This document shows positions 23,633 to 31,815 of a stretch of DNA of 31,815 bases, one piece after another. Position 1 is the stretch's first letter. Every line of letters starts with the position of its first letter. The notes beneath the pieces were generated by a model that was given only the letters and a program-made list of their open reading frames with translations, did not search any database and was not told where the DNA came from. The position numbers and the translations under genes are program-made. Source of the DNA: Desulfarculaceae bacterium. GTDB lineage: Bacteria > Desulfobacterota > Desulfobacteria > Desulfobacterales > Desulfobacteraceae. The stretch lies in NCBI GenBank assembly GCA_021737205.1, contig JAIPEK010000002.1:1-31815 (forward strand). The letters are read 5' to 3'.

Positions 23633-24463
23633 ATGAAGAAGTCTGTTATTGGAAAAGCGGGGATTCTGGCCCTGATGTCCGTACTGCTTGTGTTCGGCAG
23701 TGCCTGGGCGGGAAAATCCCTTATGATGGCCACGACGACAAGTACTGACAACACGGGGCTTCTGGAATACCTGGAACCCGAGTTTGAACAAGACACGGGG
23801 ATTGATCTGAAATGGACGGCCACGGGAACCGGAAAAGCGCTTGAGCTGGGCAGGCGATGTGATGTGGACGTACTGCTGGTCCATGCGCCGCCCGCCGAGA
23901 AAGCGTATGTGGAAAACGGATACGGCAAAGACAGAAAACAGATCATGTACAACGATTTTGTCATCATCGGGCCGGATGCCGATCCCGCCGGTATTAAAGG
24001 AAAAAGTATCGGTGAGGCTCTCGAGAAGCTCAAGTCTTCCAAATCCCTGTTTGTCAGCAGGGGGGATGATTCCGGTACCAACAAAAAGGAACTTCTGCTT
24101 TGGGACTCCTCCGGAATCAAGGTTCCGGAACGGGCTGAATGGTATCTCCAGACCGGCCAGGGGATGCTGGCCACCATCAACGTGACCGAAGAACGCAACG
24201 GGTACACCATGACGGACCGGGGTACCTATATCAAGTACCGCTCGGACAAAGGGGAAAATGCACGCCTTTCCATTATGGTGGAAGGGGATGAGATCCTGAT
24301 GAACCAGTACAGTGTGATAGCGGTGAATCCGGATAATTGCCCTGATACGAAGTACGAACTTGCTGTCGAATTCGGCGAGTGGATGGCCGGGGAACGGGCC
24401 CAGGACCTGATCGCGGATTTCCGGCTTCTCGGGAAAAAACTCTTTATTCCCAACGCACACTAG
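23633..24463 (+). CDS. tupA: Tungstate ABC transporter, periplasmic binding protein TupA
   Basis: A 276-residue exported protein that captures tungstate for import. A signal peptide is clear (MKK, hydrophobic core 9-22, cleavage expected after AWA at 24-26). The mature part starts with the TupA hallmark MMATTTSTDNTGLLEYL, whose TTTS segment lines the oxyanion pocket, and continues with the family motifs WTATGTGKALELGRRCDVDV, NDFVIIGP and SRGDDSGTNKKE. ATG 23633 has AAGGAG upstream and puts the signal peptide at the N-terminus; the in-frame ATG at 23591 lies inside the palindrome and would add 14 residues. It is the first gene of tupABC, 14 nt before tupB. Tungstate is needed for W-bis-MGD enzymes such as the FdhA encoded nearby. 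Confidence 0.95.
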   Translation: MKKSVIGKAGILALMSVLLVFGSAWAGKSLMMATTTSTDNTGLLEYLEPEFEQDTGIDLKWTATGTGKALELGRRCDVDVLLVHAPPAEKAYVENGYGKDRKQIMYNDFVIIGPDADPAGIKGKSIGEALEKLKSSKSLFVSRGDDSGTNKKELLLWDSSGIKVPERAEWYLQTGQGMLATINVTEERNGYTMTDRGTYIKYRSDKGENARLSIMVEGDEILMNQYSVIAVNPDNCPDTKYELAVEFGEWMAGERAQDLIADFRLLGKKLFIPNAH

Positions 24464-24477
24464 TATAAAACACCGGT

Positions 24478-25164
24478 ATGGATTTTTTACTTTCAGGGTT
24501 TATAAAGGCGCTCCATCTTCTGTTGAACCGGGATCCCTCCACCTGGACGGCAGTGGCCGCCACCCTGAAAGTATCCACCGGTTCCATACTGGCCAGCCTG
24601 GCAGCGGGTCTCCCCCTTGGATTTGTTCTCGGCTATTTCGATTTCAGGGGCAGGCGGTTTATCCGGACATGCGTGGATACGCTTCTCGCCCTGCCCACTG
24701 TTTTTATCGGCCTTGTGGTCTATGCCGTGATTACCTCCAGGGGACCCCTGGGGGAGTACGGCCTTTTGTTTACCCTGTCCGGTATCGCAATCGGCCAGAT
24801 CATACTGGCGCTTCCCATCGTGGTGGCCCTGACCGCATCCACGGTGGAGAACATGGACTCGAGGCTGCGTCTGACCCTGGTCAGTCTCGGCGCAGGGAAA
24901 AAGGATCTTTTGCTCACCTGTCTGTGGGAAGTTCGCTACGGCCTTCTGGCGGCTGCGGTCACTGCGTACGGCCGGGTGATGACCGAGGTCGGCATCTCCA
25001 TGATGGTCGGTGGAAATATCAAGTGGCATACCCGGACCATTACCACGGCGATTGCCCTTGAAACCGGTAAAGGCATGTTTGCAAACGGCATCGCACTGGG
25101 ACTGGTGCTGATCACCATTGCGTTTGCCGTGAATATGTCGGTGTCGTTTCTGAGGCGAAAATGA
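24478..25164 (+). CDS. tupB: Tungstate ABC transporter, permease TupB
   Basis: A 228-residue inner-membrane permease with about five to six hydrophobic helices. The ABC-permease coupling loop (EAA region) is visible as LRLTLVSLGAGKKDLLLTCLWEVRYGL, the segment contacting the ATPase. A first helix group at 27-48 contains the family stretch SLAAGLPLGFVLGYF. It follows tupA by 14 nt with no strong ribosome-binding site. Its stop overlaps the tupC start as ATGA (25161-25164), which indicates translational coupling. Assignment to tungstate rather than molybdate rests on TupA next door. Confidence 0.93.
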   Translation: MDFLLSGFIKALHLLLNRDPSTWTAVAATLKVSTGSILASLAAGLPLGFVLGYFDFRGRRFIRTCVDTLLALPTVFIGLVVYAVITSRGPLGEYGLLFTLSGIAIGQIILALPIVVALTASTVENMDSRLRLTLVSLGAGKKDLLLTCLWEVRYGLLAAAVTAYGRVMTEVGISMMVGGNIKWHTRTITTAIALETGKGMFANGIALGLVLITIAFAVNMSVSFLRRK

Positions 25165-26195
25165 ATCCGGGCGGCCCATTGTACCAGCTTCACAACGTGG
25201 TTCACTGCTATAATGACACAAGGGCCTTGTCCATCGACCGGATGGCCATTCCGGCCGGGTCCGTCACCGGTCTGATCGGTCCCAACGGAAGCGGCAAGAG
25301 CACCCTTTTAAAGCTGCTGGCTTTTGCGTTCAATCCAACAGAAGGGGAAATCCGCTTCAGGGGGCGGATGGCATACCCCTTTTCCAGAGAGGTCCGCTCC
25401 CGGGTGACCCTGTTGACCCAGGAGCCGTACCTGCTCAAGCGGAACGTGTTTGACAACATTGCCTACGGGTTGAAGGTGAGAAAGGATACGGACCGGCTCG
25501 TCGAACGTGTGGAAAAAGCGCTTGCCACGGTAGGTCTGCCGTACCAAGAGTTTGCTTTCCGCAAATGGCACGAGCTGTCAGGCGGGGAAACCCAGAGAGC
25601 CGCCATGGCGGCGCGGCTGATTCTGGAACCTGAAGTGCTGTTACTGGACGAACCCACCGCCAGCGTGGATGTGGAGAGTGCCAAACTGATCCGGGATGCG
25701 TCGCTTGCGGCAAGAGAACTTTTCGGAACCACTCTTGTGATTTCAAGCCATGACTGGCACTGGCTCTATGAAATCTGCGATAACCTGCTTCATTTATTCA
25801 AGGGTATGATATTTGATTCGGGCATGGAGAATATTCTTTCCGGCCCATGGGAAAAACAAGGAGACAAGCTGTATGCAAAAAACATCGGGCAGAAGGAAAA
25901 AATTTTCGTGAGCGCCCCGCCCGAGGGAAAATCCTATGCCCTGATCCCGGAAAATTCTCTTTCCATAATCCCGATGGATGCGGAAACCACAACTTCCCAT
26001 TTCGACAACCGCCTTGAAGGCATCATCACCCGGATGATTCTGCAGAAAAGCAGCATGGAGATTATAGCCAGTATCATGATCAGTGATCTGTTTTTCACCG
26101 TGCGCCTGTCCGGAGAAACGGTCCGGTCCCTTTCGCTTGCCCCGGGTGTGCGGGTGGTTATCCGTTTTCAGAAGGATTCCGTGAAGTGGCTGTAA
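25161..26195 (+). CDS. tupC: Tungstate ABC transporter, ATPase TupC with C-terminal TOBE/Mop-like extension
   Basis: A 344-residue ATPase. Nucleotide-binding motifs: Walker A GPNGSGKST (40-48), Q-loop TQEP, signature LSGGETQR (from 139), Walker B VLLLDEPTA (around 159-167) and the switch histidine in ISSHDWH. After the roughly 240-residue ATPase core there is a further stretch of about 100 residues; the last 75 (from FDNRLEGIITRMI to the end) look like a TOBE/molbindin domain that could bind oxyanion and inhibit transport when tungstate is abundant (inference). TupC proteins are often shorter. The 3' end overlaps the convergent radical SAM gene by 38 bp. Confidence 0.92.
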   Translation: MNPGGPLYQLHNVVHCYNDTRALSIDRMAIPAGSVTGLIGPNGSGKSTLLKLLAFAFNPTEGEIRFRGRMAYPFSREVRSRVTLLTQEPYLLKRNVFDNIAYGLKVRKDTDRLVERVEKALATVGLPYQEFAFRKWHELSGGETQRAAMAARLILEPEVLLLDEPTASVDVESAKLIRDASLAARELFGTTLVISSHDWHWLYEICDNLLHLFKGMIFDSGMENILSGPWEKQGDKLYAKNIGQKEKIFVSAPPEGKSYALIPENSLSIIPMDAETTTSHFDNRLEGIITRMILQKSSMEIIASIMISDLFFTVRLSGETVRSLSLAPGVRVVIRFQKDSVKWL

Positions 26196-27909
26196 AGCTG
26201 CGGCAGATACCGCATCGGGTGCAGTCGATTTCCGGGCAGGGGGGGGAAGTTTTCCCGCGCCCGGCTTTCCGGTATTCTTTGACGAGAAACGCCTTATCCA
26301 GACCTGTGTCCACGATATCCCACGGCACTGCTTCCTTTGGATCCCACCGTTCATGGACAATCCGTCGGACGTATCCGCTCCAATCTTTCATTGTCTTGGC
26401 CCACCCCTGGCAAAGCACCTGTTCAATAATATCCGCCGTGCGCCTGTCCCCTTTTGACAACAGGCAGTTCCGTTTTGCGGTTTTCAGGGATTCAAAGTTT
26501 ACCTGAAGGTTCGGCGTTTTTTTCAGCCCTTCTCGTATGATCTTCATCCGTTTGCGCAACCGGTCTTCTTCAAGGAATCCGCACCATTGGAACGGGGTGG
26601 CGGGCTTGGGAATAAACGGATTGACGCTCAGGGTGATGGTGCCGATTTTTCCCTTTTTCCGGGACGTTTCGAGAAAAGTCTGCCTGATTCGGCTGACCAG
26701 GGTGCCGATCGCATGTACATCGGATTCGGTTTCAAACGGCAATCCCACCATCATATACAGTTTGAGATTCATGATTCCCGCCTGAACCAGCTGGGATACG
26801 CAGTTGACAATCTGTTCTTCGGTGATGTTCTTGTTGATAATGTCCCGCATTCGCTGGGATCCGGCTTCCGGGGCGATGGTGGCGGTTTTGACTTTAGTTT
26901 TTCCCAATTTTTCAATGATGTGCGGTTTGAGGGTGTCCGCCCGGAAAGAAGAAAACGACAGGGTGAGATCGTTTTCAGCCGCTTTGACAAAAAATTTGTC
27001 GATGTCCGGGTGATCGGAAACGGACGGGCTGACAAGGCCGATTTTATCCGTATGGCCGGAAGCTGTTTCCATTGCATGTGTGACGGTGGAATCCGGGTAG
27101 CGCCGGGGCGGCCGGTATATAAAACCGGCACTGCAGAACCGGCAGCCGAATCTGCAGCCCCTTCCGGATTCGATGAGGAACGTGTTGGAAAAAGCGGTAT
27201 CCCGTGTGAGAATACAGGTGGTTGTGGACAACTCCGCAAGATCTGCCGGTTGGAGGCGTATTTTCCGGGGGACGGATTCATCGATGGGCAGTGGGGCGCG
27301 GATGCCGTTGGGATTTTCTTCGGCCAGGGTGTAAAACCGGGGAACATAGGCGCACCCTGGATGTTCCGAAAGGGAACGGAGGCATTCTTCCCGGTTTGCT
27401 GCGGCTGCATATATCTCGAAAAACCGGGATAAGAAAGGTTCAGCCTCTCCCAAAAGGAAACAGTCGATAAACGGGGCGATGGGCTCGGGGTTGAGGAAAC
27501 AGGCGACTCCCCCTGCGATGATAAGAGGGTGGGATTGGTCTCTTTGTGAGAACCGCAGGGGGATGCCTGCATCCTGCAGGAGTGATGCAAGATGGATAAA
27601 ATCATTTTCAAACGACACGGAAAACAGGACAATGTCGAAATTTCTCAAGTCCGTGCGGGTTTCCACACTCTGAATCCGTTTCCCGCCGTTTTTATGATCC
27701 GGCAGAAACGCCCGTTCGCAAGATACACCGTCAGCGAGGTTGGCATTCCGGTAAACGGTTTGAAAACCCAGGTTGGACATGCCGCTGTGGTAGGTGTTCG
27801 GATATACCAGACAGCATTTGGCAAGCCGGCCGGCCTGTTTGTAAACCCCGCCTTTTTCCGTTGCGGTTCTGTCGGTATATCCGGATCCTGCCTGTTTTTT
27901 TCGCGCCAT
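26158..27909 (-). CDS. Radical SAM protein with B12-binding-like N-terminus, function unknown
   Basis: A 583-residue protein of the large uncharacterised radical SAM group (COG1032/TIGR03960-like). The N-terminal part (about 30-170) has the cobalamin-binding-domain look of that group: LVYPNTYHSGMSNLGFQ, SVSFENDFIHLASLL, LIIAGGVACFLNPEPI. The radical SAM cluster motif is C252-RFG-C256-RF-C259, directly after the IESGRG lead-in, with the usual downstream stretches (KIGLVSPSVSDHPD, TIAPEAGSQRMRDIINK, LYMMVGLPFETE). The last 30 residues contain CPEIDCTRCGIC, a possible extra Fe-S or metal site. It starts 8 nt after ftsZ with no ribosome-binding site, so it is probably expressed with the division genes. 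Substrate unknown; tRNA or cofactor modification are guesses only. Confidence 0.88.
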   Translation of the reverse strand: MARKKQAGSGYTDRTATEKGGVYKQAGRLAKCCLVYPNTYHSGMSNLGFQTVYRNANLADGVSCERAFLPDHKNGGKRIQSVETRTDLRNFDIVLFSVSFENDFIHLASLLQDAGIPLRFSQRDQSHPLIIAGGVACFLNPEPIAPFIDCFLLGEAEPFLSRFFEIYAAAANREECLRSLSEHPGCAYVPRFYTLAEENPNGIRAPLPIDESVPRKIRLQPADLAELSTTTCILTRDTAFSNTFLIESGRGCRFGCRFCSAGFIYRPPRRYPDSTVTHAMETASGHTDKIGLVSPSVSDHPDIDKFFVKAAENDLTLSFSSFRADTLKPHIIEKLGKTKVKTATIAPEAGSQRMRDIINKNITEEQIVNCVSQLVQAGIMNLKLYMMVGLPFETESDVHAIGTLVSRIRQTFLETSRKKGKIGTITLSVNPFIPKPATPFQWCGFLEEDRLRKRMKIIREGLKKTPNLQVNFESLKTAKRNCLLSKGDRRTADIIEQVLCQGWAKTMKDWSGYVRRIVHERWDPKEAVPWDIVDTGLDKAFLVKEYRKAGRGKTSPPCPEIDCTRCGICRSFTATSRNPSENG

Positions 27910-27917
27910 TTACGCAG

Positions 27918-29156
27918 CTAGTCTGCTTTTCTCCGTAAAAAAGTGGGAATTTCGAGATCATCCCCGTCAAAAGAATTTTTGTTGTAGGATGTGGACATGT
28001 CCTCTCCTCCTACAGCCTTTTTTCGCTGAACCACCACCGGTTCTTCATAGTCATTCCAGTTTTTGAGTTCCTCTTCGGTCGGGTTCCTCAGATGTCCTCT
28101 TGTCACGCCCTGTTGCTGCTTCTTCGGCGCGGGCTCTGATTCCGTCTTTCTCCTGGGCGCGGGTTCAAAATGGTGGATGTTGTCCTCCACCTGTTCTTCC
28201 TGGCCGATTCCGGTGGCAATGACCGTGATCCGCATTTCTTCACCGAGATTGTCGTCGATGGTCTGGCCCCAGATGATTTCGGCATCATCTCCGACTTCCT
28301 GGTGGATCCGGTCCGATGCTTCGGTCATTTCATCAAGGGTGAGATCACTGCTCGAGGTAATGTTCATGAGAACGCCCTTGGCACCGGAAATGGAAATGTC
28401 TTCCAGCAGCGGATGGGAGATGGCCCGTTCCGCAGCCTCGATGGCCCGGTTTTCTCCGCTGGCGATACCGATGCCCATCAAAGCCATTCCGGCTTTTCTC
28501 ATGGTGGTTCTCACATCGGCAAAGTCCAGGTTGACAAGACCCGGCATGATAATCAGATCGGTGATGCCTTTGACCGAATGATGAAGGATTTCGTCCGCCT
28601 TCACGAACATGTCCAGCATTCTGGCCCCCTTGGGAGCGATTCCCCTGAGCCGGTCGTTGGGAATGGTGATCACGGTATCCGTGATGCCCTTCAGGCTGTC
28701 AACTCCTTCCAGGGCCTGTTTGTCCCGTTTTTTCCCTTCAAAGGAAAAAGGTTTTGACACTACCGCCACAGTAAGCACCCCCAAATCCTTGCAGATTTCG
28801 GCAATCACCGGCGCGGCGCCTGTTCCGGTTCCGCCGCCGAATCCGGCGGTAATAAACACCATGTGGCTTCCGTCCAGAGCGTCCCGGATCTCTTCCACGT
28901 TTTCCATGGCGGCCTCTTTCCCGATGTCCGGATCGGCTCCGGCCCCCAATCCTTCGGTGAGCTGGGCGCCAAGCTGGATTTTCTTTTCCGCCCTGGATTT
29001 GTTCAGGGCCTGTGCATCCGTGTTTGCCACAATGAACTTAACGCCCTGGAGATTCGAATCGATCATGTTGTTCACGGCGTTTCCGCCTGCGCCACCGACT
29101 CCGATAACCTTGATTTTAGCCGAACTTTCGTTTTCCAGATAAGAAAATGTCATCAT
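27918..29156 (-). CDS. ftsZ: Cell division protein FtsZ
   Basis: A 412-residue tubulin-like GTPase that forms the division ring at midcell. GTP-binding residues are visible: VGGAGGNAVNNM near 20-31, the tubulin signature GGGTGTGAAP and NDRLRGIAPKGARML; the T7-loop region is DFADVRTTM. A variable linker of about 85 residues is followed by the conserved C-terminal peptide DLEIPTFLRRKAD, which binds FtsA and other partners. The start has AGGAGGTG immediately upstream. It lies between ftsA (37 nt before) and the radical SAM gene (8 nt after). Confidence 0.98.
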   Translation of the reverse strand: MMTFSYLENESSAKIKVIGVGGAGGNAVNNMIDSNLQGVKFIVANTDAQALNKSRAEKKIQLGAQLTEGLGAGADPDIGKEAAMENVEEIRDALDGSHMVFITAGFGGGTGTGAAPVIAEICKDLGVLTVAVVSKPFSFEGKKRDKQALEGVDSLKGITDTVITIPNDRLRGIAPKGARMLDMFVKADEILHHSVKGITDLIIMPGLVNLDFADVRTTMRKAGMALMGIGIASGENRAIEAAERAISHPLLEDISISGAKGVLMNITSSSDLTLDEMTEASDRIHQEVGDDAEIIWGQTIDDNLGEEMRITVIATGIGQEEQVEDNIHHFEPAPRRKTESEPAPKKQQQGVTRGHLRNPTEEELKNWNDYEEPVVVQRKKAVGGEDMSTSYNKNSFDGDDLEIPTFLRRKAD

Positions 29157-29193
29157 CCCACCTCCTGTTTGTATTAAAAAATTCTTTCCTGTT

Positions 29194-30435
29194 TTATATA
29201 ATATCTTTAAACCATTGCTTCATTCTCTTGATGATCTTACTGAAGCTGGTATCACGGCCTTCCGTGAGTTCCACGCATCCCGATTTTTTGCTGCCGAATA
29301 TGACAAGCCCCACACCGGTGGCGTAGGCCGGGTTCCTGACGATATCCTTTAGACCGCCGATCCGCTCGGGTTCTCCGATTCGGGCGGGGGCGTTGAAAAC
29401 GGATTCCGCAGTATCGGCAATGCCCTCAAGCACCACGCTTCCCCCGGTGAGAACGAGGCCGGACGGAAAGTGATTTTCAAGACCGTTTCGGTACACCTCT
29501 TCTTTCAAAAGGGTGAAGATTTCTTCGATTCTCGGTTCGAGGATTTCAGCCAGAATTTCCCTGGAAAGGGTTTTGGTCCCTTTTTTTCCCACATTTGGCA
29601 CCTCGATTGTTTCTCCCTTTTTGATACCGTTGGAAAGACAGGTGCCGTGCTCGATCTTGACTTTTTCCGCTTCCGCCAGCGGGGTCCTCAGGCCGATGGA
29701 AATGTCGTTGGTCAGGTTGTGGCCGCCGAGCGCCAGTTCAAATGTGTGCCGGATATTGTTGTCCTTGAATATGGCGAGATCGGTGGTGCCGCCCCCCATG
29801 TCGGCAAGGGCGCATCCGAGTTCTTTTTCTTCCTCGGTCAGAACGGTCTCTCCGGAAGCCAGAGATTCGAGCACGATGTCGCAGACTTCAAGGCCGGCTT
29901 TGTTGCAGCACTTGACGATATTTCGAGCCGAGGAGACCGCGCCGGTCACAATATGGATTTTGGCTTCCAGACGCACGGCGGTCATTCCCACCGGATTTTG
30001 AATGGCGGTCATGTCATCCACGATAAATTCCTGGGGGATCACGTGAAGGATTTCCCGGTCCGTGGGAATGGCGACGGCCTTTGCCGCATCCACAACCCGG
30101 TCCACATCGCTCTGTGTGATCTCCCGCCCCTTGATGGCGATAATCCCGTGGCTGTTCATCCCTTTGATATGATTGCCCGCAATACCTACGTATACGGAGG
30201 AGATTTCACAGCCCGCCATCAGTTCAGCCTCTTCAACCGCCTTTTTGATGGATGTGACCGTGGATTCGATATTGATCACCGAGCCTTTGCGCAGTCCTGT
30301 GGAGGGATGGGAGCCGACACCGATTATGTTGATCTCGTCGTTGAAATATTCACCGACTACGGCGCATACTTTGGTTGTTCCGATATCCAGGCCTGCTATT
30401 ATGTTTTCGTCTCCCTGCAATTTGCGCTCCTCCAT
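29194..30435 (-). CDS. ftsA: Cell division protein FtsA
   Basis: A 413-residue actin-like ATPase that tethers FtsZ to the membrane. Nucleotide-binding motifs of the actin fold are present: AGLDIGTTKVCAVVGE near 14-29, ADMGGGTTDLAIF and VLTGGSVVLEGI. The 1C-type subdomain follows the first motif (KGSVINIESTVTSIKKAVEEAE). The C-terminal 16 residues (FSKIIKRMKQWFKDII) form an amphipathic membrane-targeting helix. ATG 30435 overlaps the end of ftsQ by 37 bp and has no obvious ribosome-binding site, which suggests coupling to ftsQ. Confidence 0.97.
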   Translation of the reverse strand: MEERKLQGDENIIAGLDIGTTKVCAVVGEYFNDEINIIGVGSHPSTGLRKGSVINIESTVTSIKKAVEEAELMAGCEISSVYVGIAGNHIKGMNSHGIIAIKGREITQSDVDRVVDAAKAVAIPTDREILHVIPQEFIVDDMTAIQNPVGMTAVRLEAKIHIVTGAVSSARNIVKCCNKAGLEVCDIVLESLASGETVLTEEEKELGCALADMGGGTTDLAIFKDNNIRHTFELALGGHNLTNDISIGLRTPLAEAEKVKIEHGTCLSNGIKKGETIEVPNVGKKGTKTLSREILAEILEPRIEEIFTLLKEEVYRNGLENHFPSGLVLTGGSVVLEGIADTAESVFNAPARIGEPERIGGLKDIVRNPAYATGVGLVIFGSKKSGCVELTEGRDTSFSKIIKRMKQWFKDII

Positions 30436-31253
30436 TTTGTTTTTACGATGATATGGTCCGGATTGAAAAGATCAATGGAACTTATGATTTTGCGTTCAAA
30501 GCGGTTCTCAAAATACGTTTCGATTTTCTCGGCAAGTTCGAATTTTTGTGCATAGTGATTGAAGCCCAGTTTCAGCTCTATTGCCGGAGTTTCCGTTAAA
30601 AACCCGTTTTCAGGACCATCCTTTTCTCCTGTTACGGTAAGCCCTACTTTTTTGTCGGCCTTTACGTGTTTGATCCCGGTCATGCTCGGTTCCTGTAATA
30701 CGTCAAACACGGAATTGAAAAGCCGGCCGTTAAACATGTACCGGTCCTGGATCCGTGTCAGTTCAAGGCCGGAAATAACCGGCAATGCCGACAGGTTGTC
30801 GTTTTCCGGGCTGTATTCCTTGAACGGCATTCCCTGGGTGTTGATGAGGATGTCCGCCAGGTTTTCAACTTTTACAATGGCCAGGGGCTCCTGTTCTTTC
30901 ACTCGAATCCGGATGCCCGACGGCAGTTTCCGCTCAACAGCGGCGCTTTGGATCCAGGGATGGGTCAAAAGCCTTTTTTCGATGGTAAACAGATTAACAG
31001 ACAGAACGGAACAGTCTTTCCGGATACCGGAGAGGGAAACAATATCCCGTTCCGGAACCTGCCTGTTGCCTTCCACGGTAACGGTATCGACAGTAAAACA
31101 GTTCATCTGTACAACGAAATCATGCAGAAAAACAAGGGCCGTGCTGGCGGCCAGAACAAAGACCGCACAGAGAACCGGTGACCATTTGAAGCGAATGCCT
31201 CTTTTTTTCTCCGGTTCCCTTTTGTACCGGTTTTTCATGGCTTTTTTATTCAT
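30399..31253 (-). CDS. ftsQ: Cell division protein FtsQ/DivIB
   Basis: A 284-residue bitopic membrane protein of the divisome. A short basic cytoplasmic tail leads into one membrane helix (about 26-48, SPVLCAVFVLAASTALVFLH). The POTRA domain follows with FTVDTVTVEGNRQVPERDIV and LLTHPWIQSAAVERKLP...IRVKEQEP, then the FtsQ beta domain. ATG 31253 is preceded by GGAGG at an unusually long 12-base spacing; an in-frame ATG at 31283 would add ten residues inside murB, and an ATG at 31238 is a further alternative. It overlaps the murB stop by 8 bp and ftsA by 37 bp, so translation of murB, ftsQ and ftsA is probably coupled. Confidence 0.93.
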   Translation of the reverse strand: MNKKAMKNRYKREPEKKRGIRFKWSPVLCAVFVLAASTALVFLHDFVVQMNCFTVDTVTVEGNRQVPERDIVSLSGIRKDCSVLSVNLFTIEKRLLTHPWIQSAAVERKLPSGIRIRVKEQEPLAIVKVENLADILINTQGMPFKEYSPENDNLSALPVISGLELTRIQDRYMFNGRLFNSVFDVLQEPSMTGIKHVKADKKVGLTVTGEKDGPENGFLTETPAIELKLGFNHYAQKFELAEKIETYFENRFERKIISSIDLFNPDHIIVKTKWRSANCRETKT

Positions 31254-31815
31254 TTTTAATGACAACCTCCGGCTGTAGTTCAACGGAAAAGGTCTTGAAA
31301 ACCTCTTTTTGAATTAACTCCCCAAGGCTTACAATATCCCTGCATGTTGCACACCCCGCGTTCAGGATGAAGTTGGCGTGAAGGGGAGAGACCATGGCGT
31401 CCCCGATCCGCTTTCCCTTCAGCCCGCACAATTGAATAAGTTCACCAGCCGATTTCCCGGTTGCGGGATTTTGAAAAAAGCAGCCGGCACTCTTTTGTAA
31501 AAGGGGCTGAGCGGCTTTTTTCTTCATATAATTCAGGTATATACGCTTTTTCACCGCATTCCTGTCTCCTTTGGAAAGTACCAGGGAAACACAGGTGACA
31601 ATGCCGGTTATACCGGAAAGGCGCCGGTATGAAAAATCCAGATCTTTTTTTGCCATTCGGGTTGAACCGGTTTTGCCCTCTGTTACCTCAATGGACTCGA
31701 GTATGTCCGAGATGGTCCATGACGGGATCCCGGCATTCATCATTACGGCCCCGCCGACTGTTCCGGGGATGCCGGCGGCGGGTTCCGCTCCTTGAAAACC
31801 ATTTTGCAGGCAAAG
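31246..31815 (-). CDS. murB: UDP-N-acetylenolpyruvoylglucosamine reductase MurB, C-terminal part (5' end outside window)
   Basis: The last roughly 189 codons of MurB, which reduces UDP-GlcNAc-enolpyruvate to UDP-MurNAc with NADPH in peptidoglycan precursor synthesis. The frame is open to the window edge and reads through the FAD-binding stretch GAEPAAGIPGTVGGAVMMNAG (the first ATG at 31743 is internal). Further motifs are SAGCFFQNP, with the catalytic serine region, and LIQLCGLKGKRIGDAMVSPLHANFILNAG. The C-terminus is complete. Position before ftsQ agrees with the usual murC-murB-ftsQ-ftsA-ftsZ order. Confidence 0.95.
   Translation of the reverse strand, partial: LCLQNGFQGAEPAAGIPGTVGGAVMMNAGIPSWTISDILESIEVTEGKTGSTRMAKKDLDFSYRRLSGITGIVTCVSLVLSKGDRNAVKKRIYLNYMKKKAAQPLLQKSAGCFFQNPATGKSAGELIQLCGLKGKRIGDAMVSPLHANFILNAGCATCRDIVSLGELIQKEVFKTFSVELQPEVVIKNE

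Overview
The window looks like the chromosome of an anaerobic deltaproteobacterium (Desulfobacterota, probably Desulfobacterales; inference). The pointers are a selenocysteine-containing, multi-cluster formate dehydrogenase, a tungstate-specific ABC importer, an RnfB-type iron-sulfur protein fused to a GltD/NfnB-type flavoprotein, a DUF3683-type FAD/Fe-S oxidase, a CarD/CdnL regulator, a Mn-dependent pyrophosphatase and several large sensory proteins. No phage genes, IS transposases, CRISPR arrays, tRNA or rRNA genes were seen.

Layout. 1-4178 (+): the 3' part of a metallo-beta-lactamase-fold enzyme, a cNMP-binding/HDOD protein and a methyl-accepting chemotaxis protein. 4175-12823 (-): a tight probable operon prfC-serC-serA-FAD/Fe-S oxidase-rsmE, with a good sigma70-like promoter at 12918-12946. 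13136-16798 (+): an orphan PAS histidine kinase, a CarD-like regulator with its own promoter and terminator, and rluD. 16951-19722 (-): fdhA, one reading frame containing an in-frame UGA at 18586-18588 followed by a SECIS-like hairpin. 19937-22021 (+): the divergent RnfB-GltD fusion. 22353-23276 (-): ppaC. 23633-26195 (+): tupABC. 26158-31815 (-): murB (cut by the window end), ftsQ, ftsA, ftsZ and a radical SAM protein, i.e. the distal part of a division/cell-wall cluster.

How the genes fit together. tupABC would supply tungstate for the W/Mo-bis-MGD cofactor of FdhA. The usual NuoE/NuoF-like diaphorase partners of a soluble FdhA are absent here. Instead fdhA is transcribed divergently from a membrane-anchored Fe-S/flavin fusion. 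The two genes share a 19-bp element (GATACGGAA-N5-ACGTT), placed near the predicted transcription start of each and pointing in the direction of each transcript. This suggests co-regulation and possibly a joint electron-transfer module, and it is the most interesting system in the window. In the serine operon, the oxidase next to serA is a candidate for oxidising the D-2-hydroxyglutarate that SerA can generate.

Intergenic DNA is repeat-rich. A ~65-bp imperfect palindrome built on CATGAAG units occurs three times (15734-15798, 16827-16872, 22028-22251). The third copy is split by a ~147-bp insert that contains a 122-bp MITE-like element with 10-bp terminal inverted repeats. Short tandem arrays (7-bp x8, 8-bp x4) sit directly at the 3' ends of fdhA and ppaC.
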